Origin: Candidatus Ancillula trichonymphae ImTpAt | GTDB taxonomy: Bacteria > Actinomycetota > Actinomycetes > Actinomycetales > Bifidobacteriaceae | Assembly: GCA_000485475.1 (NCBI GenBank) | Contig: AXYY01000006.1 | Location: 1 to 28,247, forward strand | Direction: 5' to 3' | Length of the DNA stretch: 28,247 nt | The notes under the pieces: model-generated | What the model was told of the DNA's origin: nothing | The model's database searches: none | Seen by the model: only the letters and a program-made list of their open reading frames with translations | Program-made: the position numbers and the translations under genes | Shown: piece after piece, positions 7,548 through 15,227 of the stretch | How positions within the stretch are numbered: position 1 is the first letter of the stretch | Layout: every line of letters begins with the position of its first letter

Positions 7548-8092
7548 ATGGAGTTGAACGAAGCACTTAAAGTTCTTAATGATTCGAACGCTGATCCTTG
7601 CTTGCTCGAATTGCTTATGAAAATGAGGACTTACAGTCAAGTGTTGTTCAGCATCAGGGTGCTTATCCACAACTCCTGAAATGGCTGGCGCTCTTTGGTG
7701 ATCCGAGCACTAGTAGTGAGGTTGCTTTTGCGAAACTGAAGAGGCAACAAACTTCAAGTGTATCGCAAAAGTGTAGCGCAAACTACTCCACAACAGCAAC
7801 CGGCGCAGTCTGTGCAGTTTCAAGCACAAACTACGCGACCAGCTTTTGAGTAACCCATGACGAACACCGGCACAATTCCGGTCCCGAATCAACCGAAGTC
7901 GCATAATTACACAATTGCTCAGGCACTGGATCCCAACTTGGACTTGGACATTATGTGCGACATCGCTAGATCAGAGCACCTGAACTGCGCGAGTACATTG
8001 CTCGTAATCGTAGTGCATATCCAACATTGTTGCAGTGGTTGGCATCGTTGAACAACCCTGTAATAAACCGAGCGTTCGCAATGCGTAACTAG
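7548..8092 (+). pseudogene. Variant leucine-rich-repeat (LRV) protein, frameshifted
   Basis: Two frames separated by damage encode the same repeat type. After an N-terminal MELNEALKVLNDSNADP the frame shifts by about one base near 7596 and continues LLARIAYENEDLQ...GAYPQLLKWLALFGDP. A Gln/Pro-rich linker (AQTTPQQQPAQSVQFQ, in a third frame) meets a TAA near 7851, and PMTNTG... continues in the same frame to IAQALDPNLDLDIMCDIAR. After another shift near 7978, ELREYIARNRSAYPTLLQWL and RAFAMRN reach TAG at 8092. The pattern IA-x(n)-DL...AYP-x-LL-x-WL is that of actinobacterial LRV repeats. Function in these proteins is poorly known. At least three frame changes and one in-frame stop make it non-functional. 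It converges on argF. Confidence 0.75.
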
Positions 8093-8138
8093 AAATGAAC
8101 TTTTTCTAAATCTCATCCAACTGTAAACTTGTAACTGC

Positions 8139-9131
8139 TCATACTTTACATGTGGTCTGCGTGTACAAGTAATCCATCAGTGCTTTTTGTGCGTGTAGAC
8201 GAAATTCGGCCTCCTCAAATACAACAGATTGCGGACCGTCGATGACCCCTTCAAGCACCTCCTTGCCCCGATACGCTGGTAGACAATGCATAAAAACTGC
8301 AGCCTCGTCAGCCTGGGCTATCAACTCCTCAGTTATTTGGAACCGCCTGAACTCATCAGTGCGCTCAGACTCCTCTGACTTGTCCATGCCCATCGAGAGC
8401 CAGGCGTCAGTTGCAACCACATCTGCACCTTCAACACCTGCATTAACATCATCAGTAACAATAACTTGAGCACCAGTTTTCTGCGCAATTTCCTCAGCGT
8501 CCTGCACAATCTGCAAGTTCGGCGAATAACTCTTGGGGCAAACAATGCGAACACTAACTCCTGCGGTCGCACATCCGAGCAGATATGAATGCGCCATGTT
8601 GTTTGCTCCATCACCCAAATACACTAGTGTTTTTCCACGAATTCCCGCCACTTTCTGCTTGTTGTTCTTGAATTCTTGTCCACTTTTCTTGCTGTTCACA
8701 TATGCAAGTGTTGCTAAATCTGCGAGAACTTGACACGGGTGAAACTCATCAGTTAACGCGTTTATCACGGGCTTGGAGCTGTGTTTTGCCATCTCAAGTA
8801 CGTCGGCTTGCTGAAAAGTTCTCCATACAATTGTTTCGACCATGCGCTCTAGTACACGAGCGGTATCACAAATAGATTCACCTCTACTCAATTGTGAAGT
8901 TGTAGATTCGACCATCAACGGGTAACCGCCAAGTTGTGTTACACCGGCTGCGAAAGACGCTCTTGTTCGTGTCGAATTCTTGTCGAAAATGACGGCAACT
9001 GATCTGGGGCCTGCAAAAGTCCTGCGGTAAAACAGGTCATCCTTAAAGTGCAGCGCCAGTTCAAGAACCTGTGCGTACTCCTCTGGACTCAAATTATCAT
9101 CGCGTAAGAAATGATGTCTAGTCCTGTTCAT
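8139..9131 (-). CDS. argF: Ornithine carbamoyltransferase
   Basis: 330 residues from ATG 9131. Joins carbamoyl phosphate and ornithine to give citrulline. The carbamoyl-phosphate loop STRTR is at 53-57, HPCQ at 131-134, the ornithine-binding DAWLSMG at 242-248 (Asp242, SMG 246-248) and the catalytic HCLP at 282-285. The frame extends to 9155, but the ATG at 9131 is preferred because GGAGG lies 6 nt upstream and family members begin about here. It overlaps the end of argD by 14 nt, so the two are coupled. Last gene of the argJBDF operon. No clear terminator is visible before the convergent LRV pseudogene. Confidence 0.95.
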   Translation of the reverse strand: MNRTRHHFLRDDNLSPEEYAQVLELALHFKDDLFYRRTFAGPRSVAVIFDKNSTRTRASFAAGVTQLGGYPLMVESTTSQLSRGESICDTARVLERMVETIVWRTFQQADVLEMAKHSSKPVINALTDEFHPCQVLADLATLAYVNSKKSGQEFKNNKQKVAGIRGKTLVYLGDGANNMAHSYLLGCATAGVSVRIVCPKSYSPNLQIVQDAEEIAQKTGAQVIVTDDVNAGVEGADVVATDAWLSMGMDKSEESERTDEFRRFQITEELIAQADEAAVFMHCLPAYRGKEVLEGVIDGPQSVVFEEAEFRLHAQKALMDYLYTQTTCKV

Positions 9132-10365
9132 TTTCAGCCTCCTTAAGTGCAACATCTAGCCTAATCAATCCTTCCTCCAAAAGTTCGTGGTCAATATTTA
9201 ACGCTGGTGCGATTCGAATCCAACTGGAATTCACAGCGTTTACAATTACACTTCTTTTACATTTCTCTTCGCCCGCAGATTTGAACTGCAGTGCCAACTT
9301 CGCCACATTTGAACTACGCTCATTTTGAACTTCAACTGCAATCAATGCGCCTTTTCCACGCATTTTTCTTCCAGTTTTTCCGTAGTGATCTGCAACAATT
9401 TGATAAATTCTACGTGCGCGCTCGAGCAAGTTGTCGTGTTCAACCACTTCAAGCACTTTCAGCGCCGCTGATGCAGCGAGTGGGTTTCCTCCAAAAGTTG
9501 TTCCATGATCTCCAGGCTCCAAAATCTCAGCTGCTTGGTCAGTTGCAATGACTGCACCAATTGGAAAACCACCAGCGAGCCCTTTTGCAACTGTAACAAC
9601 ATCTGGTTGTGTTCCAGTGTTTTGGAATGCGAACCAACTTCCAGTTCGCCCAACACCAGTCTGCACCTCATCAACCACCAAAAGTGCTCCATGTTCTCTA
9701 GTCAACTGCCGTGCGCGCAAAACGAAATCCGCTGGCAATTCAACAACACCGGCTTCTCCTTGTATTACTTCCATGAACAATGCGGCAACTTCGCCTTTTT
9801 CACTACAACTTTTTGTGCTGAATACGCTTTCTAGCTCATGCACATTTCCAGCTTCGATGAACTCAACATTGGGAACTAGTGGCATAAAAGGTGCTCGATA
9901 CTTATTCTTGTAGGTCAAGCTAAGCGCGCCGAGTGTGCGTCCGTGGAATGAATTTGTCAACGTCAGAATGCGCGGTCTTGAAACGATATTTGCATATTTC
10001 TTGACAATCTTCAACGCGCATTCCAAACTCTCAGTTCCAGAATTTGTCAAGAACGCTCGCGAACCAGCGGGAAACTCAGCAATAGAAATCAACTTCTTGG
10101 CGAGTTCAATCTGGCTAGTAGTGGTGAAAAAATTAGATGTGTGGATTACGCTCCTGGCCTGTTTAGCAATTGCATCTGCGAGCTCAGCGTGTGCGCCCCC
10201 GAGCGTGTTGACGGCAATTCCACCAAGTAGATCAATATATTCGTTGTCATCAACATCAATTGCAATACTCCCGCGCAGATGTTTTAGAACGAGTTGCGGC
10301 TCACCGAACACCTTAAAGTAACAACCAGTATATTCATCTTTATAATTTACACTACTACTTTTCAT
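9118..10365 (-). CDS. argD: Acetylornithine aminotransferase (PLP, class III)
   Basis: About 415 residues. Converts N-acetylglutamate semialdehyde to N-acetylornithine with glutamate as donor. Landmarks in this numbering: NSGTES near 108-113, FHGRTLGALS near 141-150, the PLP-pyridine Asp232 in VVDEVQTGVGRTG, the Schiff-base Lys261 in TVAKGLAGG, and HGTTFGGNP. The length is normal. Three in-frame ATGs occur near the start (10386, 10371, 10365); 10365 is preferred because it leaves the shortest overlap with argB (11 nt) and the distance to the conserved GEPQLVL is typical, but no ATG has a strong SD. Second-last gene of the operon; its 3' end holds the argF SD. Confidence 0.93.
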   Translation of the reverse strand: MKSSSVNYKDEYTGCYFKVFGEPQLVLKHLRGSIAIDVDDNEYIDLLGGIAVNTLGGAHAELADAIAKQARSVIHTSNFFTTTSQIELAKKLISIAEFPAGSRAFLTNSGTESLECALKIVKKYANIVSRPRILTLTNSFHGRTLGALSLTYKNKYRAPFMPLVPNVEFIEAGNVHELESVFSTKSCSEKGEVAALFMEVIQGEAGVVELPADFVLRARQLTREHGALLVVDEVQTGVGRTGSWFAFQNTGTQPDVVTVAKGLAGGFPIGAVIATDQAAEILEPGDHGTTFGGNPLAASAALKVLEVVEHDNLLERARRIYQIVADHYGKTGRKMRGKGALIAVEVQNERSSNVAKLALQFKSAGEEKCKRSVIVNAVNSSWIRIAPALNIDHELLEEGLIRLDVALKEAENEQD

Positions 10366-11278
10366 CCGCATCACATTCCAGTTCATATGCTGACTCTGCT
10401 TGAATTAGTGTTCCAATTCCGGAAGTTGTAAAAATTTCTAGCAGTAGAGAGTGCGGTTGTCGTCCGTCAATAATATGTGCAGCTTTTACACCATCCTTGA
10501 CCGCATTCAAGCAACTGGTTAACTTTGGAATCATACCAGATTCCAGTTTGGGCAACATCTCTTCAAGTTCAGCAATTCCAATTCTGGAAATTAGCGTGTG
10601 CGAGTCCGGATAGTTGTCATAAACTCCAGCAACATCAGTTAAGATAATCAACTTACGCGCGCACAAAGCAACTGCGAGTTCACCCGCTGCAACATCAGCG
10701 TTCACATTTAGGACCTCTTCACAATTCTCGCAGTTTGGTGCAACTGAAGAAATCACTGGAATTCTGCCTGTTTCTAGCAGGTTCAGAACACAACTGGGAT
10801 CAACTGAGCAGATGTCACCAACCAACCCGAGATTGACATCAGCACCTGATGGTTTCAACACAGTTTTCCGCCTTGCGCTGAAAAGTCCCGCATCTTCACC
10901 GGACAAGCCAACTGCAAATGCCTTCTTTTTACCACTGACCGCATTGATCATGCCCACGAGCTCACGAGATATTTTACCAGTGAGCACCATGCGAACAACA
11001 TCCATCACTTCTGGTGTTGTGACGCGAAAACCACCCTTGAACTCCGACTTTATGCCAAACCTGGCCAGCATAGTTGATATTTGCGGGCCTCCGCCATGCA
11101 CAACCACTGGTTTAATCCCGAAGGAGCGTAGAAATGCAATATCTTTAGCAAAACTCAACGACAAGCTTTTGTCAACCATAGCATTTCCACCGTACTTTAC
11201 GACGACAATTTCACCATTAAATTCCTGAATCCATGGTAGTGCCTCGACGAGTATTTGTGTCTTCACTTCTGGTGTCAA
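10355..11278 (-). CDS. argB: Acetylglutamate kinase
   Basis: 307 residues. Phosphorylates N-acetylglutamate, the step usually feedback-inhibited by arginine. Amino-acid-kinase landmarks: VVKYGGNAM with Lys28, HGGGPQI at 61-67, the GGFRVTT segment, a C-terminal ESGMIPKL, and IIDGRQPHSLLLEIF. The start is TTG, overlapping the argJ stop as TTGA, with GGAG about 9 nt upstream. The same overlap type joins the DUF6049-like gene and murJ. Intact frame. Confidence 0.95.
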   Translation of the reverse strand: MTPEVKTQILVEALPWIQEFNGEIVVVKYGGNAMVDKSLSLSFAKDIAFLRSFGIKPVVVHGGGPQISTMLARFGIKSEFKGGFRVTTPEVMDVVRMVLTGKISRELVGMINAVSGKKKAFAVGLSGEDAGLFSARRKTVLKPSGADVNLGLVGDICSVDPSCVLNLLETGRIPVISSVAPNCENCEEVLNVNADVAAGELAVALCARKLIILTDVAGVYDNYPDSHTLISRIGIAELEEMLPKLESGMIPKLTSCLNAVKDGVKAAHIIDGRQPHSLLLEIFTTSGIGTLIQAESAYELECDADEK

Positions 11279-12513
11279 GTCGTATACTCCGCATTCTCTT
11301 TTACATAACCGTAGGTGAGATCATTCGTCAGAATCGTTGCGGACTTTGAACCAACTTTCAAGTCTACAACAATTGAAACTGCGCGATTTTCGGATATCTT
11401 GACAAGTTCACGCGGCTCACCAATTCCAGAGTTCTTGCAAATCCAGACACCATTTAGTGCAACATCTATATTTTTTGCATCAAATACTGCATCAGCCTCA
11501 GAAACTACTCCGACACTCGCCAAAATGCGCCCCCAGTTCGGATCACTGCCAAAAATAGCACACTTCAAGAGATTCGATCGTGCAACTGACCGTGCAACAT
11601 TCAGTGCGTGCACCTCTTCTAGCGCGTTGATGACCTTGACCTCAATGTCATGACTAGACCCCTCAGTATCTGCAATCATTTGACGAGCCAACGCATACGC
11701 AACTCCTTGAAGCTTCTCCTTGAATTCATCAAGATCCGGCACAATTCCACTCGCCCCTGAGCTAAGCAACAAAACCGTATCATTAGTTGACATACAGCCA
11801 TCCGCATCAATTCTGTTGAACGAGTACTCCACTGCGTATTTGAGCGCCTCATCAGCCTGAGCACTAGTCAGCACAGCATCAGTTGTTATAACCGAGATCA
11901 TAGTTGCGAGCTGAGGCGCAATCATTCCAGCACCCTTGGAGATGCCACCTATCTTCCAATTATTTTCTTCAGAAGTCGCACTTGCAAGTTCCTCAAGTGT
12001 TTTTCCACTAGAAATCGTATCAGTTGAACGATTGTAAACCGCCATCTTTTCAACCGTATCTGTTGTACAAATTGCACTTGCAACTGCAAACTCGTTCTGC
12101 GGCGAGGTGCTGAGCTGTTCAGTTGCCCTGAGTATTCCGGGCAAGAACTTATCCATCTCGATGAACTTACCAATTGAACCGGTTGATGCAACTAGTACGC
12201 GATTTGTGTCCTCAATGTTCAACAACTGCGCTAAATACTGGGCACTTTCCACCGTGTGCTCATAACCTCGCTCACCTGTACACGCATTTGCACAACCAGA
12301 GTTGATGAGTACAGCCTCCGCATTTCCACCAGTTTTAGCCAGTGCAAGCCGCGAGTATTTTACAGGTGCTGCATGAACACGGTTCGTGGTGAACACGCCC
12401 GCTGCAACCTTGTTTGGCCCAGTGTTTTTGATGACAGCAACATCATTGCGCCCGCTTTTCTTCATGCCAGCGCTCACACCAGCAATTTCAAAACCGCGCG
12501 TAAAAACTACCAT
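11275..12513 (-). CDS. argJ: Glutamate N-acetyltransferase / ornithine acetyltransferase ArgJ
   Basis: 412 residues from ATG 12513. Moves the acetyl group from N-acetylornithine to glutamate (cyclic arginine pathway). The precursor cleaves itself before Thr204 in APQLATM; the oxyanion-hole pair is in ASTGSIG (about 109-115); KGAGMI precedes the cut site and GSDPNWGR lies in the beta chain. Whether it also uses acetyl-CoA cannot be told. A longer frame runs to 12552, but that part contains the -10 TATAAT, and ATG 12513 lies 6 nt after it: a leaderless start. First gene of argJ-argB-argD-argF; argC, which usually precedes argJ, is absent here and ftsY diverges instead. Confidence 0.95.
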   Translation of the reverse strand: MVVFTRGFEIAGVSAGMKKSGRNDVAVIKNTGPNKVAAGVFTTNRVHAAPVKYSRLALAKTGGNAEAVLINSGCANACTGERGYEHTVESAQYLAQLLNIEDTNRVLVASTGSIGKFIEMDKFLPGILRATEQLSTSPQNEFAVASAICTTDTVEKMAVYNRSTDTISSGKTLEELASATSEENNWKIGGISKGAGMIAPQLATMISVITTDAVLTSAQADEALKYAVEYSFNRIDADGCMSTNDTVLLLSSGASGIVPDLDEFKEKLQGVAYALARQMIADTEGSSHDIEVKVINALEEVHALNVARSVARSNLLKCAIFGSDPNWGRILASVGVVSEADAVFDAKNIDVALNGVWICKNSGIGEPRELVKISENRAVSIVVDLKVGSKSATILTNDLTYGYVKENAEYTT

Positions 12514-12519
12514 GCCTTC

Positions 12520-12530
12520 ATTATACCACA
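12520..12530 (-). promoter_or_regulatory. Extended -10 promoter of argJBDF
   Basis: TGTGGTATAAT on the - strand, with argJ ATG six bases after the hexamer, predicting a leaderless mRNA. No clear -35. No convincing ARG-box palindrome was found in the 118 bp between argJ and ftsY. Confidence 0.7.
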
Positions 12531-12613
12531 GTTTCTGTACAAATTTGCACATTCATGTTGTGAAATAAACCGCACTTGCAACTTGAACGCAGGTAGTTCA
12601 AAATATCTTTGCG

Positions 12614-12624
12614 TGTGCTATAAT
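12614..12624 (+). promoter_or_regulatory. Extended -10 promoter of ftsY
   Basis: TGTGCTATAAT followed by seven bases and the ftsY ATG, so a leaderless mRNA is predicted. A weak -35 (TTCAAA) lies 16 bp upstream of the hexamer. It diverges from the argJ promoter about 90 bp away. Confidence 0.7.
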
Positions 12625-12631
12625 ATCTAGT

Positions 12632-13609
12632 ATGAAAGTTGACCTGTTTTATGTCGTGCCAATTATCATTGGAGTCATTTTTGCGTTCATTTTTGTACTT
12701 ATCTGGAACAAAAAGAACAGTAGCGAAAACGATACAGTTAGTTCTCGCTCAATACTGGGTTTGACCAAGCCTATCAAGGTTTCTGAAGATTTGGCGGAGG
12801 TTGAACGCGAGTTATATTTAGCGGATTTTAGCACAGAACTTATTAATGAAATTGTTACGAAATTGGACAAGAACAACGATTCGAACGCCCGAAAAGTACA
12901 ACTGAAAGAAATTTTGACGAAACTGTTGCAGAATCGTGCGGGCGCAGATTTCAGCGTGGACAACAAAGGTGCTAGTGGGCTGCAAACCTTGTTGTTCGTT
13001 GGCGTCAACGGCGTGGGTAAAACTACAACACTTGGAAAAATCGCGCACCTTATGGCTTCTGGCAAAAAAACTCTTCTAGTCGGTGCGGATACTTTTCGTG
13101 CGGCCGCAGGAGAGCAACTAACTGTTTGGGCAAACCGCATCAACAAGTTGTCGAATACTACCGCTGATGTTGAAACCGCATCTCGAGAGGGAGAAGATCC
13201 TGCGTCCGTCGCATTTTCCGGCGCTTTACGTGCGGTCCAGAATGGTTACGACTACTTGTTTGTTGACACAGCTGGACGTTTGCACAACAACAAGAATTTT
13301 CTTGATGAGTTGAACAAAATCCGCCGCAGCATTGAAAAGAACACTCCAATAACTGATGTCTACATTGTGCTTGATGGAACCACCGGGCAGAACGCGCTGC
13401 GACAGGCAGAGGAGTTCGCGAAAGTCGTAGACATTACGGGACTGGTGATTACTAAATTTGATGGATCGGCAAAAGGTGGAATTGTTTTCAACGTCGTGCA
13501 TAAACTTGGCATTCCTGTAAAATACATCGGAACTGGTGAGGGCGTTCACGATCTTCAAGAATTTGATGCGCAGCATGCGCAGCGGTTTGTTGATACCATT
13601 GTTACATAA
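12632..13609 (+). CDS. ftsY: Signal recognition particle receptor FtsY
   Basis: 325 residues. GTPase that docks SRP-ribosome complexes at the membrane translocon. An N-terminal transmembrane segment at about 5-25 anchors it, an actinobacterial feature instead of the long acidic A domain of E. coli; the helical N domain covers about 50-110. The G domain has GVNGVGKT at 124-131, DTFRAAA at 153-159, DTAGR at 212-216, TKFD at 274-277 and a closing GTGEGVHDL. The ATG follows the -10 by only seven bases with no SD, so translation is probably leaderless. It converges on the metal-binding lipoprotein gene; the two stops are 44 nt apart with a terminator between. Confidence 0.96.
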   Translation: MKVDLFYVVPIIIGVIFAFIFVLIWNKKNSSENDTVSSRSILGLTKPIKVSEDLAEVERELYLADFSTELINEIVTKLDKNNDSNARKVQLKEILTKLLQNRAGADFSVDNKGASGLQTLLFVGVNGVGKTTTLGKIAHLMASGKKTLLVGADTFRAAAGEQLTVWANRINKLSNTTADVETASREGEDPASVAFSGALRAVQNGYDYLFVDTAGRLHNNKNFLDELNKIRRSIEKNTPITDVYIVLDGTTGQNALRQAEEFAKVVDITGLVITKFDGSAKGGIVFNVVHKLGIPVKYIGTGEGVHDLQEFDAQHAQRFVDTIVT

Positions 13610-13636
13610 AAAACCCTCAACTTTTCTTGAAGAGGG
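13608..13636 (-). terminator. Intrinsic terminator of the metal-binding lipoprotein gene
   Basis: On the - strand, CCCTC...GAGGG (13636-13632 with 13618-13614), an inner AA/TT pair and a run of six T (13613-13608). The T-run orientation serves the - strand gene; it overlaps the ftsY stop codon. On the + strand the stem is not followed by T residues. Confidence 0.65.
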
Positions 13637-13653
13637 CAGGCAGTTCGTTTCTG

Positions 13654-14544
13654 CTAGTCTAGCGAATTAACAACAGATGTTATCCAGTTGATTGTGTCGC
13701 TGAAGTTGCTTGGGCACTGCTCAGTTACTTTTAGAATCTTTATTCCAGATTTTTGTGCGTCCGCAAGTAAATCCTTCGTCAAGTTGTTCTCTTCCTGCGT
13801 ATTGTAGAAGAAGAATTGTGCTTGACTAGACGTCAAAACTTCATGCATTTTGGCAACATCATTCGCACTAGGTTCGCCCTCGTTCGCAGTTGCATTTGCG
13901 TAGCCCTCAGGTGTTGCATCTTCTAGTCCAATTGCTTTTGCAAGATAGTTCGCAACAGATTCGGATGCAACGAACTTCTTACCAGACAAGTGTTTCTTTT
14001 TGTCTTCAACTTTCTGCAACAACTGATCCACTTTCTTGTCAAACTTTTCAACTTGTTCCTTAAAGTACTTGTCACTCTCAGGGCGCAAAATTTTCAGTTC
14101 TTCTCCCAAACCTGCGGACAACTTTTTATGGACTTGCAGATTATACCACAGGTGTGGATTATCTCCCTCTTTTACGTCAGCCTTCTTCGCAATGTCGAAC
14201 ACATGTGTAGATTCGCCAGCAGATTTCGACGCCCAAGAATCGTAATCTACACCGTTGACAACTAAAACATCTGCTTTCTTGATGGTTGCAACAACTGATA
14301 AACTTGGTTCGTAATCGTGTGGATCAACATCAGTACCTGAAATGATTACAGAAACTTTACCGCACTTTCCAACAACATCTTCAACAGACGATTTCCACTG
14401 GTTCACAGAAACAACTATGTTCAACGCCCTTTCTTCACAGCTTGAACTCGCATCAGTTGCGGATTTGTTTCCACAACTCGTAAATAACACGCTGCCTGCA
14501 AAAATCAACGTAAACAACGGCACAAATGAATATACTCTCTTCAT
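13654..14544 (-). CDS. Metal-binding lipoprotein, ZnuA/TroA family substrate-binding protein
   Basis: 296 residues. Lipobox LFTSC with Cys24 as the lipidated residue, then a Ser-rich linker. Cluster A-I fold with VDPHDYEPS (His76), GDNPHLWYN (His131), a long charged helix at about 150-190, then ASESVANYL and FYNTQEENN. His76 and His131 match two metal ligands of the family; the third and fourth are less clear because the usual His in the ASESV region is Glu, so zinc versus manganese cannot be assigned. No ABC permease or ATPase is adjacent, so partners must be encoded elsewhere. SD AAGGAG lies 5 nt before the ATG. AT-rich direct repeats lie upstream. Confidence 0.88.
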   Translation of the reverse strand: MKRVYSFVPLFTLIFAGSVLFTSCGNKSATDASSSCEERALNIVVSVNQWKSSVEDVVGKCGKVSVIISGTDVDPHDYEPSLSVVATIKKADVLVVNGVDYDSWASKSAGESTHVFDIAKKADVKEGDNPHLWYNLQVHKKLSAGLGEELKILRPESDKYFKEQVEKFDKKVDQLLQKVEDKKKHLSGKKFVASESVANYLAKAIGLEDATPEGYANATANEGEPSANDVAKMHEVLTSSQAQFFFYNTQEENNLTKDLLADAQKSGIKILKVTEQCPSNFSDTINWITSVVNSLD

Positions 14545-14577
14545 ACTTTCTCCTTAAATAAAAACTGCTGTTACTAT

Positions 14578-14617
14578 AAATACATAAATAAATACATAAA
14601 TATATAAATACATAAAT
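14578..14617. repeat. Three direct copies of AAATACATAAAT
   Basis: Perfect 12-bp copies at 14578-14589, 14590-14601 and 14606-14617. They lie 34-73 bp upstream of the lipoprotein ATG, in its promoter zone. They could be operator copies for a metal-dependent regulator, an AT-rich activating element, or simple sequence. On the - strand a possible -10 (TATAGT, 14578-14573) sits at their edge. Confidence 0.5.
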
Positions 14618-14629
14618 ATTTGTGCAACT

Positions 14630-14812
14630 CTACGTAAAACCAGAAGTAAAGATAAAAAGAGAACTACACTTTATACATGTGCACGCAGCTGAATGGCGGT
14701 GCGCCGTTGAATCGTTGCTTCGTACACTTGACGCAACCTGAACAGAGCAGCCCTGCGAACTATCACACTTTAAGTGGTAGTGAATCTGTTGGTTTGCGCA
14801 TCTACACATCAC
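14630..14812 (-). CDS. Possible 60-codon Cys-rich ORF with leaderless-type start
   Basis: GTG at 14812 (then ATG 14809) opens 60 codons to TAG. The product has eight cysteines (MCRC, KC, GC, CTCIKC). I do not recognise it. It is mentioned because TGTGGTACAAT lies upstream with exactly six bases between hexamer and GTG, the spacing used by argJ and CHAP2, and GGAG precedes the ATG. Against it: short, no recognisable domain, and the codons do not look clearly coding. It could be a gene remnant or a transcribed non-coding stretch. Otherwise 14618-14897 shows nothing recognisable. Confidence 0.2.
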   Translation of the reverse strand: MMCRCANQQIHYHLKCDSSQGCSVQVASSVRSNDSTAHRHSAACTCIKCSSLFIFTSGFT

Positions 14813-14897
14813 TTCTCCATTGTACCACAGAACTAACTAGGCAATCATAAAACTACCTCACGCACGAGGCGTACTACACCTTGATTATCTGGTGAAG

Positions 14898-14971
14898 TAC
14901 CCCCGCCGGGATTCGAACCCAGGACACCCTGATTAAGAGTCAGGTGCTCTAACCAACTGAGCTACGGAGGC
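14898..14971 (-). tRNA. tRNA-Lys (anticodon CUU)
   Basis: 74 nt cloverleaf on the - strand: acceptor GCCTCCG paired with CGGGGGT (two wobble pairs), D arm GCTC-AGTTGGTTA-GAGC, anticodon arm CCTGA-CTCTTAA-TCAGG with CTT at positions 34-36, variable GTGTC, T arm CTGGG-TTCGAAT-CCCGG, discriminator A. CCA is not encoded, so this tRNA needs the CCA-adding enzyme encoded 1 kb away. Confidence 0.96.
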
Positions 14972-14985
14972 GCAAACTACAGCCA

Positions 14986-15014
14986 AGTATACCACAGTTC
15001 TTGCAGTCTGTCAA
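14986..15014 (-). promoter_or_regulatory. Promoter of tRNA-Lys
   Basis: On the - strand: TTGACA (15014-15009), 17-bp spacer, TATACT (14991-14986), with TGTGG before the hexamer. Transcription would start near 14979, about 8 nt before the mature tRNA. The most complete promoter of the window together with those at 21907 and 3588. Confidence 0.8.
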
Positions 15015-15023
15015 CTCACTACG

Positions 15024-15055
15024 AGCGGAGTTTTACTTCATGAAGAAACTCCGCT
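15024..15055. repeat. Intergenic hairpin element A
   Basis: AGCGGAGTTT (15024-15033) pairs perfectly with AAACTCCGCT (15046-15055); the 12-nt loop holds a second short pair, CTTC/GAAG. No T-run follows on either strand, so it is not a standard terminator. The right arm, AAACTCCGCT, recurs at 19752-19761 (element B), and a related form lies near 21810 (element C). Confidence 0.6.
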
Positions 15056-15081
15056 GCGCCGCGCACCCGCAGTTCAGCTGT

Positions 15082-15098
15082 ATTCCGCTACGCGGAAT
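15082..15098. repeat. Palindrome ATTCCGC-TAC-GCGGAAT
   Basis: Perfect 7-bp arms with a 3-nt loop, in the gene-free stretch between tRNA-Lys and the comF pseudogene. The same arms with loop TGC occur at 28033-28049, and a half site at about 21848. Apart from this and hairpin A, 15015-15227 shows no gene. Confidence 0.6.
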
Positions 15099-15227
15099 GC
15101 CATTATGCCCGCGCAGGTGCACAAGTTATATGCGTTTGCGCAGTAAACACCACCTAACTTCTACACCAGTTATTCACAATCTGCCAGTGTGCAATTCTTC
15201 AAGCTCTGTAAGTTGTGGCATGTGCGT

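Noticed and set aside
12514..12552. Extension of argJ to 12552
   Set aside because: The added 13 codons cover the -10 hexamer and are not part of the ArgJ family N-terminus.
14140..14150. Perfect TGTGGTATAAT match on the - strand inside the metal-binding lipoprotein gene
   Set aside because: It encodes conserved Leu-Trp-Tyr-Asn after the ligand His131, and no start codon follows at the leaderless distance. Taken as a chance match; it also warns that the motif alone is not proof of a promoter.
15024..15055. Hairpin A as a transcription terminator
   Set aside because: It has a strong stem but no T-run on either side, and it lies upstream of, not after, the neighbouring genes on both strands.
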